This document shows positions 1 to 9,532 of a stretch of 64,000 nucleotides of DNA, piece after piece; positions within the stretch are counted from its first letter, which is position 1; each line of letters opens with the position of its first letter. This DNA is from Clostridium peptidivorans. Lineage in GTDB: Bacteria; Bacillota; Clostridia; Clostridiales; Clostridiaceae. The stretch is from contig NZ_OAOD01000013.1 of assembly GCF_900205925.1 (NCBI RefSeq), positions 34,659 to 98,658 on the forward strand, read 5' to 3'. The notes under the pieces were generated by a model. It had not been told where the DNA came from. It did not search any database and saw only the letters and a program-made list of their open reading frames with translations. Both the position numbers and the translations under genes were made by a program.

Positions 1-1
1 A

Positions 2-1180
2 GATACAAGACTTGAACAGGGCTGGATTAAAAAATGGTCATCAAACTTAGAAGAAGTTTGGGCAATGGCTGAAGAATCTAAAGCTAAAAAAGAAGCGATG
101 TCTATAGCTTACCATGGTAATATAGTAGATTTACTTCAATATGCAATAGACCACAATATCCATATAGATTTACTTTCAGATCAAACTTCTTGCCATAATG
201 TTTATGAAGGTGGATATTGTCCAGAAGGTATTACATTTGAAGAAAGAACAAGACTTTTAGCAGAAGATCCAGCTAAGTTCAGAGAATTGGTGGACAAGAC
301 TTTAAGACATCATTTTGATACTATAAAGACTTTAACTGAAAGAGGAGTATATTTCTTTGACTATGGTAACTCCTTTATGAAGGCTATATACGATGCAGGA
401 GTTAAAGAAATTTCTAAAAATGGAACAGATGAAAAAGATGGATTTATTTGGCCATCCTATGTTGAAGATATCATGGGACCACATTTATTTGACTATGGAT
501 ATGGACCATTTAGATGGGTATGCTTAAGCGGAAAACATGAAGACTTAAGAAAAACAGACCATGCTGCTATGGAATGTATAGATCCAGAAAGAAGATATCA
601 AGATAGAGATAACTATAACTGGATTAAAGATGCTGAAAAGAATGCATTAGTTGTAGGAACTGAAGCTAGAATATTATATCAAGATGCTATGGGTAGAATC
701 AAAATAGCTCTTAAATTTAATGATATGGTTAGAAAAGGTGAAGTAGGACCTGTAATGCTTGGAAGAGACCATCATGACGTTTCAGGTACAGATTCACCAT
801 TTAGAGAAACTTCAAACATTAAAGACGGAAGTAATGTAATGGCTGATATGGCTGTACAGTGCTATGCTGGTAATGCTGCAAGAGGAATGAGCCTAATAGC
901 TCTTCATAATGGTGGTGGAGTTGGTATTGGTAAATCCGTAAATGGTGGATTTGGACTAGTTCTTGACGGAAGTCATAGAGTAGATGAAATAATAAAATCA
1001 GCTATGGCATGGGATGTTATGGGCGGAGTTGCTAGACGTTCATGGGCTAGAAATGAACATTCAGTAGAAACTGTTATTGAATACAATAAGATGAACAAAG
1101 GAACTGATCATATAACAATTCCATATATTGCAGATGAAAATATGGTAAAAGAAGCAGTAGTAAAAGTTTTTAACAAATAA
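2..1180 (+). CDS. hutU: Urocanate hydratase, C-terminal part (cut by window edge)
   Basis: Urocanase hydrates urocanate to 4-imidazolone-5-propionate, the second step of histidine breakdown, using a tightly bound NAD+. The reading frame is open from base 2 with no start, so the gene begins before the window and 392 residues are visible. Family signatures are clear: GRDHHDVSGTDSPFRET, then HNGGGVGIGKSVNGGFG near the C-terminus. The internal ATG at 65 has no ribosome binding site and should not be taken as the start. ftcD and hutI follow on the same strand, 114 nt downstream, consistent with one catabolic block. Family identity is secure; total length is unknown. Confidence 0.95.
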   Translation, partial: DTRLEQGWIKKWSSNLEEVWAMAEESKAKKEAMSIAYHGNIVDLLQYAIDHNIHIDLLSDQTSCHNVYEGGYCPEGITFEERTRLLAEDPAKFRELVDKTLRHHFDTIKTLTERGVYFFDYGNSFMKAIYDAGVKEISKNGTDEKDGFIWPSYVEDIMGPHLFDYGYGPFRWVCLSGKHEDLRKTDHAAMECIDPERRYQDRDNYNWIKDAEKNALVVGTEARILYQDAMGRIKIALKFNDMVRKGEVGPVMLGRDHHDVSGTDSPFRETSNIKDGSNVMADMAVQCYAGNAARGMSLIALHNGGGVGIGKSVNGGFGLVLDGSHRVDEIIKSAMAWDVMGGVARRSWARNEHSVETVIEYNKMNKGTDHITIPYIADENMVKEAVVKVFNK

Positions 1181-1216
1181 TAATTAATAGATAATAAATA
1201 ATAATTCAAAATGAAG

Positions 1217-1243
1217 AGTCGGTTAAATGCCGGCTTTTCTATT
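1217..1243 (+). terminator. Weak terminator-like hairpin after hutU
   Basis: AGTCGG and CCGGCT form a short stem (one G-T pair) over a 7-nt loop, followed by TTTTCTA. It lies between hutU and ftcD and might only attenuate read-through. Confidence 0.4.
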
Positions 1244-1294
1244 AATAACATGTTAACTTATTGAGATATTTAATAAATTATTTACGGAGGATTT

Positions 1295-2200
1295 ATGGGG
1301 AATGGGGATAAGATAATAACTTGTGCCCCTAACTTTAGTGAAGGCACAGATATAAAAAAGATAGATAAAATTATGGATGAATTTAGAGGAATTGAAGGTA
1401 TAAAGCTTTTAGATTATAGTTATAATAAAAGTTTCAATAGATCATCAGCAGTTATAATGGGAAAGCCTAAGGATGTTAAAAATGCAATGATGAATGCAAT
1501 GGGGATAGCCTTAGAACTTATAGATATGGAAAAACATACTGGAAATCACCCAAGAGTAGGAGCTGTTGATGTGGTACCTTTTATACCATTAAAGAATATG
1601 AGTATGTTAGAAGCTATAGTTCTTTCAAAAGAATTTGCAAAGGAAGTATCTCTAAATTATAATATACCAATATTCTTATATGAAAAATCTGCTTCAAGAC
1701 CTAATAGAGTGGATTTATGCAATATAAGAAGGGGTCAATATGAGGGGATAAAAAATAAACTTAAAAGACCAGAATGGAAACCAGATTTTGGACCTGATAA
1801 ACCACATCCTACAGGAGGTATTACCATAGTAGGAGCTAGAATGCCTCTAGTATGTTTTAATATAAAGTTTAATACATCAAATGATACACTTATTAAAAAA
1901 ATAGGTAAAAGCATACGCGGCTCTGAAAGAGGGTTTAAATGTTGTAGGGCATTGGCAGTAAAACCAAGCAGTAATGATACTGTAGATCTTGCTGTGGTTT
2001 TAACCGATTATAATAAAACAGGTCTTTATACAGTTTTTGAGATGATTAAAAGAGAAAGTGAAAAATTTGGACTAAATATTATAGGTACCGAAATAAGTGG
2101 ACTTGTATCTATGGAAGCTTTAGTAAACAGTGCAATGTACTATTTGCAATTAGAGGATTTTTCTATGGAGCAAGTGATAGAATATAAATTAATGGAGTAG
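1295..2200 (+). CDS. ftcD: Glutamate formimidoyltransferase, paralogue 1
   Basis: Transfers the formimino group of N-formimino-L-glutamate to tetrahydrofolate, releasing glutamate, in the cytosol. The 301-aa protein has the single-domain bacterial length, without the fused cyclodeaminase of the mammalian enzyme. Visible motifs are the N-terminal CAPNFSEG, HTGNHPRVGAVDVVPF (residues 81-96; His85 aligns with catalytic His82 of the mammalian enzyme) and RRGQYEG followed by PEWKPDFGP. The start has a good ribosome binding site (ACGGAGG). hutI begins 8 nt after its stop, so the two are probably co-transcribed. A second, clearly diverged paralogue lies at 17131. Confidence 0.93.
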   Translation: MGNGDKIITCAPNFSEGTDIKKIDKIMDEFRGIEGIKLLDYSYNKSFNRSSAVIMGKPKDVKNAMMNAMGIALELIDMEKHTGNHPRVGAVDVVPFIPLKNMSMLEAIVLSKEFAKEVSLNYNIPIFLYEKSASRPNRVDLCNIRRGQYEGIKNKLKRPEWKPDFGPDKPHPTGGITIVGARMPLVCFNIKFNTSNDTLIKKIGKSIRGSERGFKCCRALAVKPSSNDTVDLAVVLTDYNKTGLYTVFEMIKRESEKFGLNIIGTEISGLVSMEALVNSAMYYLQLEDFSMEQVIEYKLME

Positions 2201-2208
2201 GTGATTTT

Positions 2209-3465
2209 ATGTTAAAAGGAAATTTAATAGTAAAAAATGCAGCAGAAATAGTAACGCCTTTAGGAAGCAAAGCAAGCTTTGGTAAGGAAATGGGCAATTT
2301 AAATATTATAAAAAATGGAACAGTTGTTATAAGAAATGGTATTATTGAAAAGGTAGGAACTACAGAAGAAATATTAAATGCATATAATGAAGAAGATTTT
2401 CAGGTTATAGATGCAGAAGGAAAAGCAATCTTACCAGGATTTGTAGATTCTCATACTCATTTTGTATTTGGGGGATATAGAGCAGAAGAGTTTTCATGGA
2501 GACTTAGTGGAGTAAGCTACATGGAAATCATGAATAGAGGAGGGGGCATAGTTAACAGCGTAAGAGGAACAAGAGATGCTTCTGAAGAAGAATTATATAA
2601 TTTAGGTAAAGAAAGATTAAATTCCATGCTATCCTTTGGAGTAACTACTGTAGAAGGAAAAAGTGGATATGGATTAGACTTGGATACAGAATTAAAACAG
2701 CTTAAAGTAATGGATAAATTAAATGAAGAACATCCTGTAGATATATGTAAAACATTTTTAGGTGCTCATGCAGTACCAGCTGAATATAAGGGAAGAACTC
2801 AAGAATATATTGATTTCATGCTTGAAGAAGTACTACCAAAAGTTGCAAAGGAAAATTTGGCAGATTTTTGTGATGTATTTTGTGAAAAGGGAGTATTTTC
2901 AGTGGAAGAATCCAGAGAAATACTTTTAAAAGCTAAGGAATTAGGTATGAAATTAAAACTTCATGCAGATGAAATAGTACAACTTGGAGGAGCAGAACTT
3001 GCTGCAGAATTAGGTGCAGTATCAGCAGATCATCTTTTACATGCATCGGATAAAGGCATAGAGGACATGGCAAAGGCAGGAGTTGTAAGTACTCTTCTTC
3101 CAACCACAGCATTTTGCTTAAAAGAGCCATATGCTAGAGGAAGATTTATGATAGACAATGGATGTGCTGTGGCACTTGCTACAGACTTTAATCCAGGCAG
3201 CGGATTTACAAATTCTATACCACTTATGTTTGCATTAGCTACAATATATATGAATATGAGTATTGAGGAAGCAATAACAGCAATGACTTTAAACGGTGCT
3301 GCAGCTATAGGAAGAGCAGACAGCATAGGAAGTATTGAAGAAGGCAAAAAAGCAGATTTAGTAATATTAAAATATCCTTCTTATAAATTTTTGCCATATC
3401 ATACTGGAGTAAATATAGTAGAAAAGACTATTAAAGATGGCGTTGTGGTGATGAGTAACCAATAG
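2209..3465 (+). CDS. hutI: Imidazolonepropionase
   Basis: Hydrolyses 4-imidazolone-5-propionate to N-formimino-L-glutamate, the third step of the histidine pathway. It is a 418-aa amidohydrolase-superfamily metalloenzyme of normal family length. Metal and catalytic residues are visible: the HTH motif at residues 82-84 in FVDSHTHFVFGG, then FLGAHAVP, LKLHADE and the Asp of ATDFNPGSGF. The gene starts 8 nt after ftcD, with GGAGTAGGTG overlapping the ftcD stop as ribosome binding site, which suggests translational coupling. A strong terminator follows at 3500. Confidence 0.95.
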   Translation: MLKGNLIVKNAAEIVTPLGSKASFGKEMGNLNIIKNGTVVIRNGIIEKVGTTEEILNAYNEEDFQVIDAEGKAILPGFVDSHTHFVFGGYRAEEFSWRLSGVSYMEIMNRGGGIVNSVRGTRDASEEELYNLGKERLNSMLSFGVTTVEGKSGYGLDLDTELKQLKVMDKLNEEHPVDICKTFLGAHAVPAEYKGRTQEYIDFMLEEVLPKVAKENLADFCDVFCEKGVFSVEESREILLKAKELGMKLKLHADEIVQLGGAELAAELGAVSADHLLHASDKGIEDMAKAGVVSTLLPTTAFCLKEPYARGRFMIDNGCAVALATDFNPGSGFTNSIPLMFALATIYMNMSIEEAITAMTLNGAAAIGRADSIGSIEEGKKADLVILKYPSYKFLPYHTGVNIVEKTIKDGVVVMSNQ

Positions 3466-3499
3466 GCAATGATTAGCCAGCAACCAATCTCTAGGAAAG

Positions 3500-3532
3500 A
3501 AAAGGAAGTTTGTAAAAGGCAAACTTCCTTTT
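3500..3532 (+). terminator. Rho-independent terminator after hutI
   Basis: A 13-bp perfect stem (AAAAGGAAGTTTG with CAAACTTCCTTTT) and a 7-nt loop close the ftcD-hutI transcript. The A/T-flanked arms could work in either direction. Confidence 0.8.
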
Positions 3533-3567
3533 GTAATATATACTAATAATAGGTAAGTTCTTAATAT

Positions 3568-3595
3568 TTGATTTTCTTCTGAATTTTGTTACAAT
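3568..3595 (+). promoter_or_regulatory. Candidate sigma-A promoter for the TRIC-like gene
   Basis: TTGATT and TACAAT are spaced by 16 nt and lie 40 nt before the TTG start at 3636, downstream of the hutI terminator. The boxes are near consensus. This is a sequence match only. Confidence 0.5.
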
Positions 3596-3635
3596 AATAA
3601 TATGTAAACGACATCAGAAAGTAGGTGAGAAAAAT

Positions 3636-4244
3636 TTGAACCTTATGAGTGCTTTTGAACTTATAGGAACTGTAGCTTTTGCTTTTTCAGGAGCTATAGT
3701 TGGAATACGAAAGGAAATGGACATATTTGGGGCAATTATACTTGCTATAACTACAGCTATAGGAGGAGGAATTTTTAGAGATATAGTAGTAGGAATACTG
3801 CCACCGACATCCTTTGTAAACCCAACTAATTGCTTTATAAGTATAGCTACAGCAATAATAGTTTTTATTTTTTATAATAGATTGAATAAACTTTCTCATC
3901 TTGTACAAATTTCTGATGCTATAGGGCTTGGGGCCTTTACTGCTATAGGAGGAAATGTAGCATTACATACACTTCCTACAAGCTTCATGATAGTATCCTT
4001 AGGGCTTTTTACAGGAGTGGGAGGAGGAATACTTAGGGATGTGTTTGCACAGGAAATTCCCTTTGTATTTAGAAAAGAAATATATGCAGTGGCTTCCATA
4101 CTGGGAGGTATAAGTTTTATACTTACATATAAAAGTTTGGGTATAAATAGAGCTTCATACATATGCTTTTTCGTTACATTTGCAGTTAGAATGATTTCAA
4201 TAAAACAGGGACTGCATTTACCGGTGGTTAAGGTTAAGAAGTAA
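3636..4244 (+). CDS. TRIC/UPF0126-family membrane channel protein (YicG-like)
   Basis: A 202-aa membrane protein of the UPF0126 family, whose prokaryotic members belong to the trimeric intracellular cation channel (TRIC) fold. Two halves repeat the same Gly-rich pattern: FSGAIVGIRKEMDIFGAI..GGGIFRDI near residues 17-50 and the matching GGNVALHTL..GGGILRDVF near 105-135. About seven hydrophobic segments are visible. The start is TTG at 3636, because AGGTGAG lies 6 nt upstream; the ATG at 3645 would be too far away. It sits alone between a terminator and the large regulator gene. Its role is unknown; a link to the hut genes rests only on position. Confidence 0.85.
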   Translation: MNLMSAFELIGTVAFAFSGAIVGIRKEMDIFGAIILAITTAIGGGIFRDIVVGILPPTSFVNPTNCFISIATAIIVFIFYNRLNKLSHLVQISDAIGLGAFTAIGGNVALHTLPTSFMIVSLGLFTGVGGGILRDVFAQEIPFVFRKEIYAVASILGGISFILTYKSLGINRASYICFFVTFAVRMISIKQGLHLPVVKVKK

Positions 4245-4391
4245 GGAGTAAAGCTTAGGGTTCTAAAAGATAGAAATTATAAAGAACATATAGTCTATAA
4301 ATTGTATTAAAAACTTTAGTTTAGCGATTAGTAACTGGAGATTAAGATCTCCCTAGAACTGGCACCTAGAAAGAAGATTGGGGGGTTGAGA

Positions 4392-7300
4392 ATGAGTAAA
4401 ATATATGGGAAACTATTTGGTACACCAAAAGTTACAAAGGATGGACAGGAAATATTATTTCCTTATGGAAAGGTAAAGGCTCTTTTTTATTACTTGCTTA
4501 TAAATAAGCAGGCTAGTCGTGAAGAGTTAGCTGGAATGCTTTGGGCGGAGGAAGATGAAGATATAGCAAAGAAAAATTTGAGAAATGCTATATATAAGAT
4601 AAAAAAAGCATTTGATGAAGAGGTTATAATCTCTCCTAAAAAGTCTGTAATTTTATTAAATCCAGAGATGGAAATAAAAACAGATGTAGAGGAGTTTTTA
4701 AGTAATAAGAAAGATATTAAGGATTACGAAGGGGAATTTTTACAAGGCTTCTTTGTAAAAAATGCAGAAGAATTTGAAAGTTGGTTAGATAAAACTAGAG
4801 AACATTACAAGAGCGTATATATATCCTCTTTATATGAAGAAATAGCTTCTAAAATTACAAATGGAGATTCAAAAAATAGCTTAATAGAAAAGTATACAAA
4901 AACTCTTATAAGAATAGATGAATTTGATGAAAAAGCATATAGAGCTCTTATGAATTATTATAAAGAGAATAGTAGCTATGGCAAGGCGCTAGAGCTTTAT
5001 AATAAACTTACAGAAATTTTAGACAAGGAACTTGGAATTTCTCCTGATGAAGAAACTACAGCTATATTTGATTCCATACTTGATAAGATAAATTCTACAG
5101 ATAAAGAAAGCATTAAAGCAGCTAAGAATTTTTTTTATGGAAGATGTAATGAGCTTAGAATTTTAGAAAATAATTATAATAGCTTTATTAAAGGAACATC
5201 TAATGCACGCTCAATCATAATAAAAGGAGAAGCTGGAATAGGTAAATCCCGATTAAAAGAAAGATTTTTAGAAGGAATAGATACAAAAGAAATATTCTTA
5301 TTTGAAACCAACTGTTATCAATTAGAAAAGGAATATATATTAAAGCCATGGAACAGCATTATTTCTCAAGTGTCAAGTATCTTAAAAGCTAATAATATTA
5401 GTATTCCTACTATTTGGGAAGATATTATATCAAATGTTTTTCCTGAGTTTGGAGAAAAAAAAGCTGCATCAAATATAAAATTGCTTGAAAACTTAGATAG
5501 TTTAAAATGTGAAATGATAGCGGAAGCATTACTAGATATCTTAAAAAAAATAACAATAAAGAAAAAAATAATAATGATTTTTGATGATATACAATGGATG
5601 GATAATTTGAGCTTGCTTATTTTAAGTAGCATAATACTTCACGGAAATAAAAACGATATAATGTTTATGGCAACTTGCAGAAATGAATATGATGAAAATA
5701 TAGATAATTTCATAACTACAATGAAAAGATATGAAAAAATACATTGTGTAAATCTTGAGAGATTTAATCTAAAAGAAGTAGAAAGTTTTGTGACTAAGGC
5801 ATTACCTCAAAAAAACTTTTCAAAGGAAGTATTTAAAAAGGTATATGATGAGACAGAAGGCAATGCTTTTTTTATAACTGAATATTTAAATATATTAAAG
5901 TCCAAAGGTGATACAAATATAATGTCTGTTAAAATGCAGGATGTATTACAAAGTAGATTTTTATATATTTCTGAAGAAGGAAAAAAGATATTAAATATAG
6001 CATCTCTTTTCTTTGATGAAGCGCCTCTAGAGATTATAAAAAATATAACTCAAAAGGATGAACTAGAAATAATTGATATAATAGAAGAACTTACAAATAA
6101 ATTTATTTTAAAAGAAGTAATAACAGAGAATGGGACAAGTTTTAAGTTTACTCATCAAAAACTTAGAGAATTTGTATATTTGAAGCAATCAGAAGGCAGA
6201 AAGAGAATTTTGCATAATAAGATAGCTAGCATATTAGAAAAGCAGCTTAAAAATGATAAGAGTGATATAAATACTTATCATAAACTTATATATCATTTTA
6301 GTAGCGGTGATAATGAATTAGCAGCATTAAACTATAGAATAAAAAGCTTAAGCTATTATTTGAACTTTAGTCATGAGCTCTTTCCAATATTATTTAATCA
6401 GGAAAGCAATGCGTATAAGTATGCTTATTTTAGTAAACAGCAAACAGAAAAACATCTTAAGCATTTAGAAAAGTCTTTAAAGGAAGTAAAGAAAAAAGAA
6501 GTTTATGGAGATGAATTAAAGAAAATTGAAGTTTCATATCTTCATATTAGAGGAAGGTATCTTATAAGAGAAGGGGATTATGATGAAGGTACTGTATTTA
6601 TAAAAGAAATGATAGAAAAGTCTATAGAAATAAAAGATAATGATTATGCATTAGAAGGCTATAAGCAAATGATATACTATTGCGTACAAACCAATGATAC
6701 AGAAACTATGGTAAATTACATAGATTTAGCTTTAAATTTAGCAGTGGAATGTAATTATCATAAGGAAATAGGGATACTCTTAAGACTAAAAGGTCTTTAT
6801 AATATAATGTGCGGAAAATATAATGAAGCGGAAAGACTTTTAAATGAGTCTATAAATATATTTAATGTTACAAAGCAAGTTGCAGATAAATATGCATTAA
6901 ATATTGCAGCAGCATATAATTATATTGGAGAAATTAGACGATATAATATGAAATTTTCAGAAGCTCTTTCTTATTTTGATAAAGCATTATCTATATGTGA
7001 AAATAAGAATGCTCTTGTAAGTCTATCTGTATTTAATATAAATGCAGGACTTTCAGCATTTGATATGGGGGATTATGATAGAGCAAAGGAACATTTTGAA
7101 AAGGCATATAATATTTTTGGACAATTAGATTCTATATGGAAAAGATCTATAGTCGAAGCCTTTCTATCACTATTAAATGTAAAGGAAGGAAACTATACAG
7201 AAGCTTTAGAGTATTTAAAAAATGCTGATATGTATTCAGAAAGACTTAAAAACCCTCAAGAGTTTGGAATTGTATATAGAGTAAAAGCTGAAATTAAATC

Positions 7301-7454
7301 TCATATGATTTTAAATGAAGCTTTAAATAAAGTTTTTAGTAAGTATTTAGATAAAGGGGTATCTTATTATTGTGATGAGGCAATTAAATATTTAAAAGAA
7401 GCAGGGGATAAATATAGCATTGAAGTTATAGAAGTTATAAAGAGAGGAAACTAG
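4392..7454 (+). CDS. BTAD-type transcriptional activator with AAA ATPase and TPR repeats
   Basis: A 1020-aa regulator of SARP/MalT-like layout. Residues 1-100 form an OmpR-type winged helix, about 100-240 a bacterial transcriptional activator (BTAD) helical domain, and about 250-520 an AAA/STAND-type ATPase. The P-loop GEAGIGKS is at residues 279-286 and the Walker B IMIFDDIQW near 392-402. The C-terminal half is all-helical with TPR-like repeats (e.g. YFDKALSICENK, HFEKAYNIF). ATG 4392 is preferred over TTG 4386 because GGGGG sits directly against the TTG but 6 nt before the ATG. No signal peptide or membrane segment is seen. It lies inside the histidine island, so control of hut or transport genes is plausible but unproven. 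The stop codon overlaps a palindromic repeat. Confidence 0.88.
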   Translation: MSKIYGKLFGTPKVTKDGQEILFPYGKVKALFYYLLINKQASREELAGMLWAEEDEDIAKKNLRNAIYKIKKAFDEEVIISPKKSVILLNPEMEIKTDVEEFLSNKKDIKDYEGEFLQGFFVKNAEEFESWLDKTREHYKSVYISSLYEEIASKITNGDSKNSLIEKYTKTLIRIDEFDEKAYRALMNYYKENSSYGKALELYNKLTEILDKELGISPDEETTAIFDSILDKINSTDKESIKAAKNFFYGRCNELRILENNYNSFIKGTSNARSIIIKGEAGIGKSRLKERFLEGIDTKEIFLFETNCYQLEKEYILKPWNSIISQVSSILKANNISIPTIWEDIISNVFPEFGEKKAASNIKLLENLDSLKCEMIAEALLDILKKITIKKKIIMIFDDIQWMDNLSLLILSSIILHGNKNDIMFMATCRNEYDENIDNFITTMKRYEKIHCVNLERFNLKEVESFVTKALPQKNFSKEVFKKVYDETEGNAFFITEYLNILKSKGDTNIMSVKMQDVLQSRFLYISEEGKKILNIASLFFDEAPLEIIKNITQKDELEIIDIIEELTNKFILKEVITENGTSFKFTHQKLREFVYLKQSEGRKRILHNKIASILEKQLKNDKSDINTYHKLIYHFSSGDNELAALNYRIKSLSYYLNFSHELFPILFNQESNAYKYAYFSKQQTEKHLKHLEKSLKEVKKKEVYGDELKKIEVSYLHIRGRYLIREGDYDEGTVFIKEMIEKSIEIKDNDYALEGYKQMIYYCVQTNDTETMVNYIDLALNLAVECNYHKEIGILLRLKGLYNIMCGKYNEAERLLNESINIFNVTKQVADKYALNIAAAYNYIGEIRRYNMKFSEALSYFDKALSICENKNALVSLSVFNINAGLSAFDMGDYDRAKEHFEKAYNIFGQLDSIWKRSIVEAFLSLLNVKEGNYTEALEYLKNADMYSERLKNPQEFGIVYRVKAEIKSHMILNEALNKVFSKYLDKGVSYYCDEAIKYLKEAGDKYSIEVIEVIKRGN

Positions 7455-7515
7455 TGCCACCCACATGGCAAGTGACAAGTAAGCAATACTTGTCACTTGT
7501 CATGTGGGTGGCACT
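7453..7515. repeat. 29-bp palindrome of the GTGCCACCC family
   Basis: Two 29-nt arms (7453-7481 and 7487-7515) pair fully except for one G-T wobble, around a 5-nt loop. The arm begins AGTGCCACCCACATG. The left arm overlaps the TAG stop of the preceding gene. A shorter copy with the same core lies at 49499-49530. It could also act as a terminator, but no T-run follows. Confidence 0.85.
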
Positions 7516-7650
7516 GCTATTAACACTGCTATTAACAAAGGTGAAAAAATTGGGAATCAGATGGCAGAATCTGTTGAGTTCTTATTTACTAAAATTAGTT
7601 AAAATGGTAGAATATAACTATAATAAAACATAATCAATGGGGGGAATTGT

Positions 7651-8967
7651 ATGCAAACGGTTAAAGGTACAAACGCACCTACTAATACTACCAATGTATT
7701 TCGTTTTGTGGTATATAGTCTTATAGGAATATTTATGTTCTTTGTTCCTATAAAGATTAAAGGCAGTTCTACTATTCCGATTGATCACATGGTAAACTTT
7801 ATTAAAGCAGCATCTCCACAGCTTGTCAATATTTATGCACTTATAGTTATAATTCTTGGAGGATTATATCCATTTATTAAAAAAACTTGGAATAAAAATA
7901 AAGTAACTTTAGTATTTTCTATTCTTAAACTTATGGGAATTGTAGTTGGAGTTATGATATTCTTTAAGATTGGACCATCTTGGATGTTTGAAGGTGATAT
8001 GGCACCATTCTTGTTCAATAAGCTGGTTATTCCAGTAGGAGTAATAGTTCCTATAGGTTCAGCATTTCTTGCATTTTTAGTAGGATATGGTCTTATGGAG
8101 TTCACAGGAGCTTTAGTACAGCCTATTATGAGACCTGTTTGGAAAACTCCAGGAAGATCTGCTATAGATGCAGTTGCATCCTTTGTTGGAAGTTATTCTA
8201 TAGCACTATTAATTACAAATAGAGTTTATAAAGAAGGTAAATATACAGCAAAGGAAGCAGCTATAATTGCTACTGGATTTTCGACAGTTTCAGCTACTTT
8301 TATGATAATAATATGTAGCACATTAAATATTATGCATCTATGGAACACTTATTTTTGGGTTACATTAATTGTTACATTTATAGTAACTGCTATAACTGCG
8401 AGAATATATCCTCTTAGTAAAAAACCAGATACTTACTATACAGGAGTAGGAGACCCAGAGCCCGTTGTGAAGGGGAATAGGCTTAAAAATGCTTGGGATG
8501 AAGGTATGAAATCAGCGGCTCAAGCAGTACCGCTAGGGAAAAATATAAAGGATAATTTGAGAGATGGATTTATAATGGCAATGGGAATACTACCCTCCAT
8601 ATTGTCTGTAGGATTTTTAGGACTTATACTTGCAAAGTATACTCCTGTGTTTGATATATTAGGTTATATTTTTTATCCATTTACTTTAGCATTAAAGATT
8701 CCAGAACCACTTTTAGCAGCTAAAGCTTCTTCGGTTGAAATAGCAGAGATGTTTTTACCTGCGATGCTAGTAGTTGGGGCACCACTTGTAACTAAATTTA
8801 TTATAGCTGTAGTATCAGTTTCTTCCATATTATTCTTTTCAGCTTCAATACCATGTATTTTATCCACGGATATTCCAATTAGCTTAACAGATATAGTTAT
8901 AATTTGGATTGAAAGAACTATATTTACATTAATATTAACTGCACCAATTGCATTTCTCATACTGTGA
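7651..8967 (+). CDS. YjiH-family membrane protein (nucleoside-recognition GATE domain)
   Basis: A 438-aa polytopic inner-membrane protein with about ten hydrophobic segments, resembling the YjiH family that carries the GATE (nucleoside recognition) domain. Recognisable stretches are GKYTAKEAAIIATGFSTVS in the middle and FLPAMLVVGAPL near the end. Substrate is unknown for most members; homologues often sit beside amino-acid catabolism genes. Here it lies between the BTAD regulator and the racemase-transporter-hutH block, so histidine-linked transport is a guess. Start ATG follows GGGGGAATTGT. A possible promoter has TATAAT at 7619-7624. A terminator follows at 9011. Confidence 0.8.
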   Translation: MQTVKGTNAPTNTTNVFRFVVYSLIGIFMFFVPIKIKGSSTIPIDHMVNFIKAASPQLVNIYALIVIILGGLYPFIKKTWNKNKVTLVFSILKLMGIVVGVMIFFKIGPSWMFEGDMAPFLFNKLVIPVGVIVPIGSAFLAFLVGYGLMEFTGALVQPIMRPVWKTPGRSAIDAVASFVGSYSIALLITNRVYKEGKYTAKEAAIIATGFSTVSATFMIIICSTLNIMHLWNTYFWVTLIVTFIVTAITARIYPLSKKPDTYYTGVGDPEPVVKGNRLKNAWDEGMKSAAQAVPLGKNIKDNLRDGFIMAMGILPSILSVGFLGLILAKYTPVFDILGYIFYPFTLALKIPEPLLAAKASSVEIAEMFLPAMLVVGAPLVTKFIIAVVSVSSILFFSASIPCILSTDIPISLTDIVIIWIERTIFTLILTAPIAFLIL

Positions 8968-9010
8968 GTGATTGGTGTATCTTATTAACGTAAATTAGAA
9001 ATTAATGACG

Positions 9011-9047
9011 AAAAAAGATTACTCTTGATTTGAGCAATCTTTTTTTA
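9011..9047 (+). terminator. Terminator after yjiH
   Basis: An imperfect stem (AAAGATTACTC with TGAGCAATCTTT) is followed by a run of seven or more T. It closes the single-gene yjiH unit. Confidence 0.75.
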
Positions 9048-9455
9048 TTGTATTTATTTGTAGAAAATGCTATACACAGAGTTTTAATATATTGTTTTAA
9101 TAATTTATTAAGATAAATTATTAAAGTGATAATGAATTAAAAAGATGCTTTGATAGTAAGTTAATAGTTTAATAAATTACTGAATTATTTCATTGTGTTG
9201 AAAATTTGAAATATTTTATTTATTTTTAAGCTGACAAGTGAGGCAATTTAGTATAATAAATTGAGAAAGTAATAAAGACATTTGACGTTTTATAGACGGT
9301 AATATTCCCTAAAATAGGTGCATATAATAGAAGAATATAGCTTTTTCATAAAAATACAAGTGAATTATTTCCAAATTATAGTATATAATTTATAATAAAG
9401 GATAATGAAGGTATAAAGTCATAATAATATTTTTATTTTTTTAAAAATTCACAAT
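9048..9455. other. Gene-free AT-rich stretch
   Basis: About 400 nt upstream of the racemase operator. I see no open frame of useful size on either strand and no long hairpin. TTGACG at 9282 has no -10 box at proper spacing. Confidence 0.6.
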
Positions 9456-9492
9456 AGACTATTATTTGACGAAGATTATGATATAATAGTCT
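9456..9492 (+). promoter_or_regulatory. Promoter with 10-bp inverted-repeat operator
   Basis: AGACTATTAT (9456-9465) and ATAATAGTCT (9483-9492) form a perfect inverted repeat with a 17-nt spacer. The right arm overlaps an extended -10 box, TGATATAAT (9479-9487). This geometry suits a dimeric repressor that blocks the promoter of the racemase-transporter(-hutH) operon. A related but less symmetrical sequence precedes the second ftcD at 16966. Confidence 0.6.
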
Positions 9493-9532
9493 TGTAAAAC
9501 ATGAGGTTAAGGTTTGAGGGGAGGGGTTAGGT

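Noticed and set aside
9282..9305. TTGACG..TAATAT promoter
   Set aside because: Spacer of 12 nt is too short for a sigma-A promoter.
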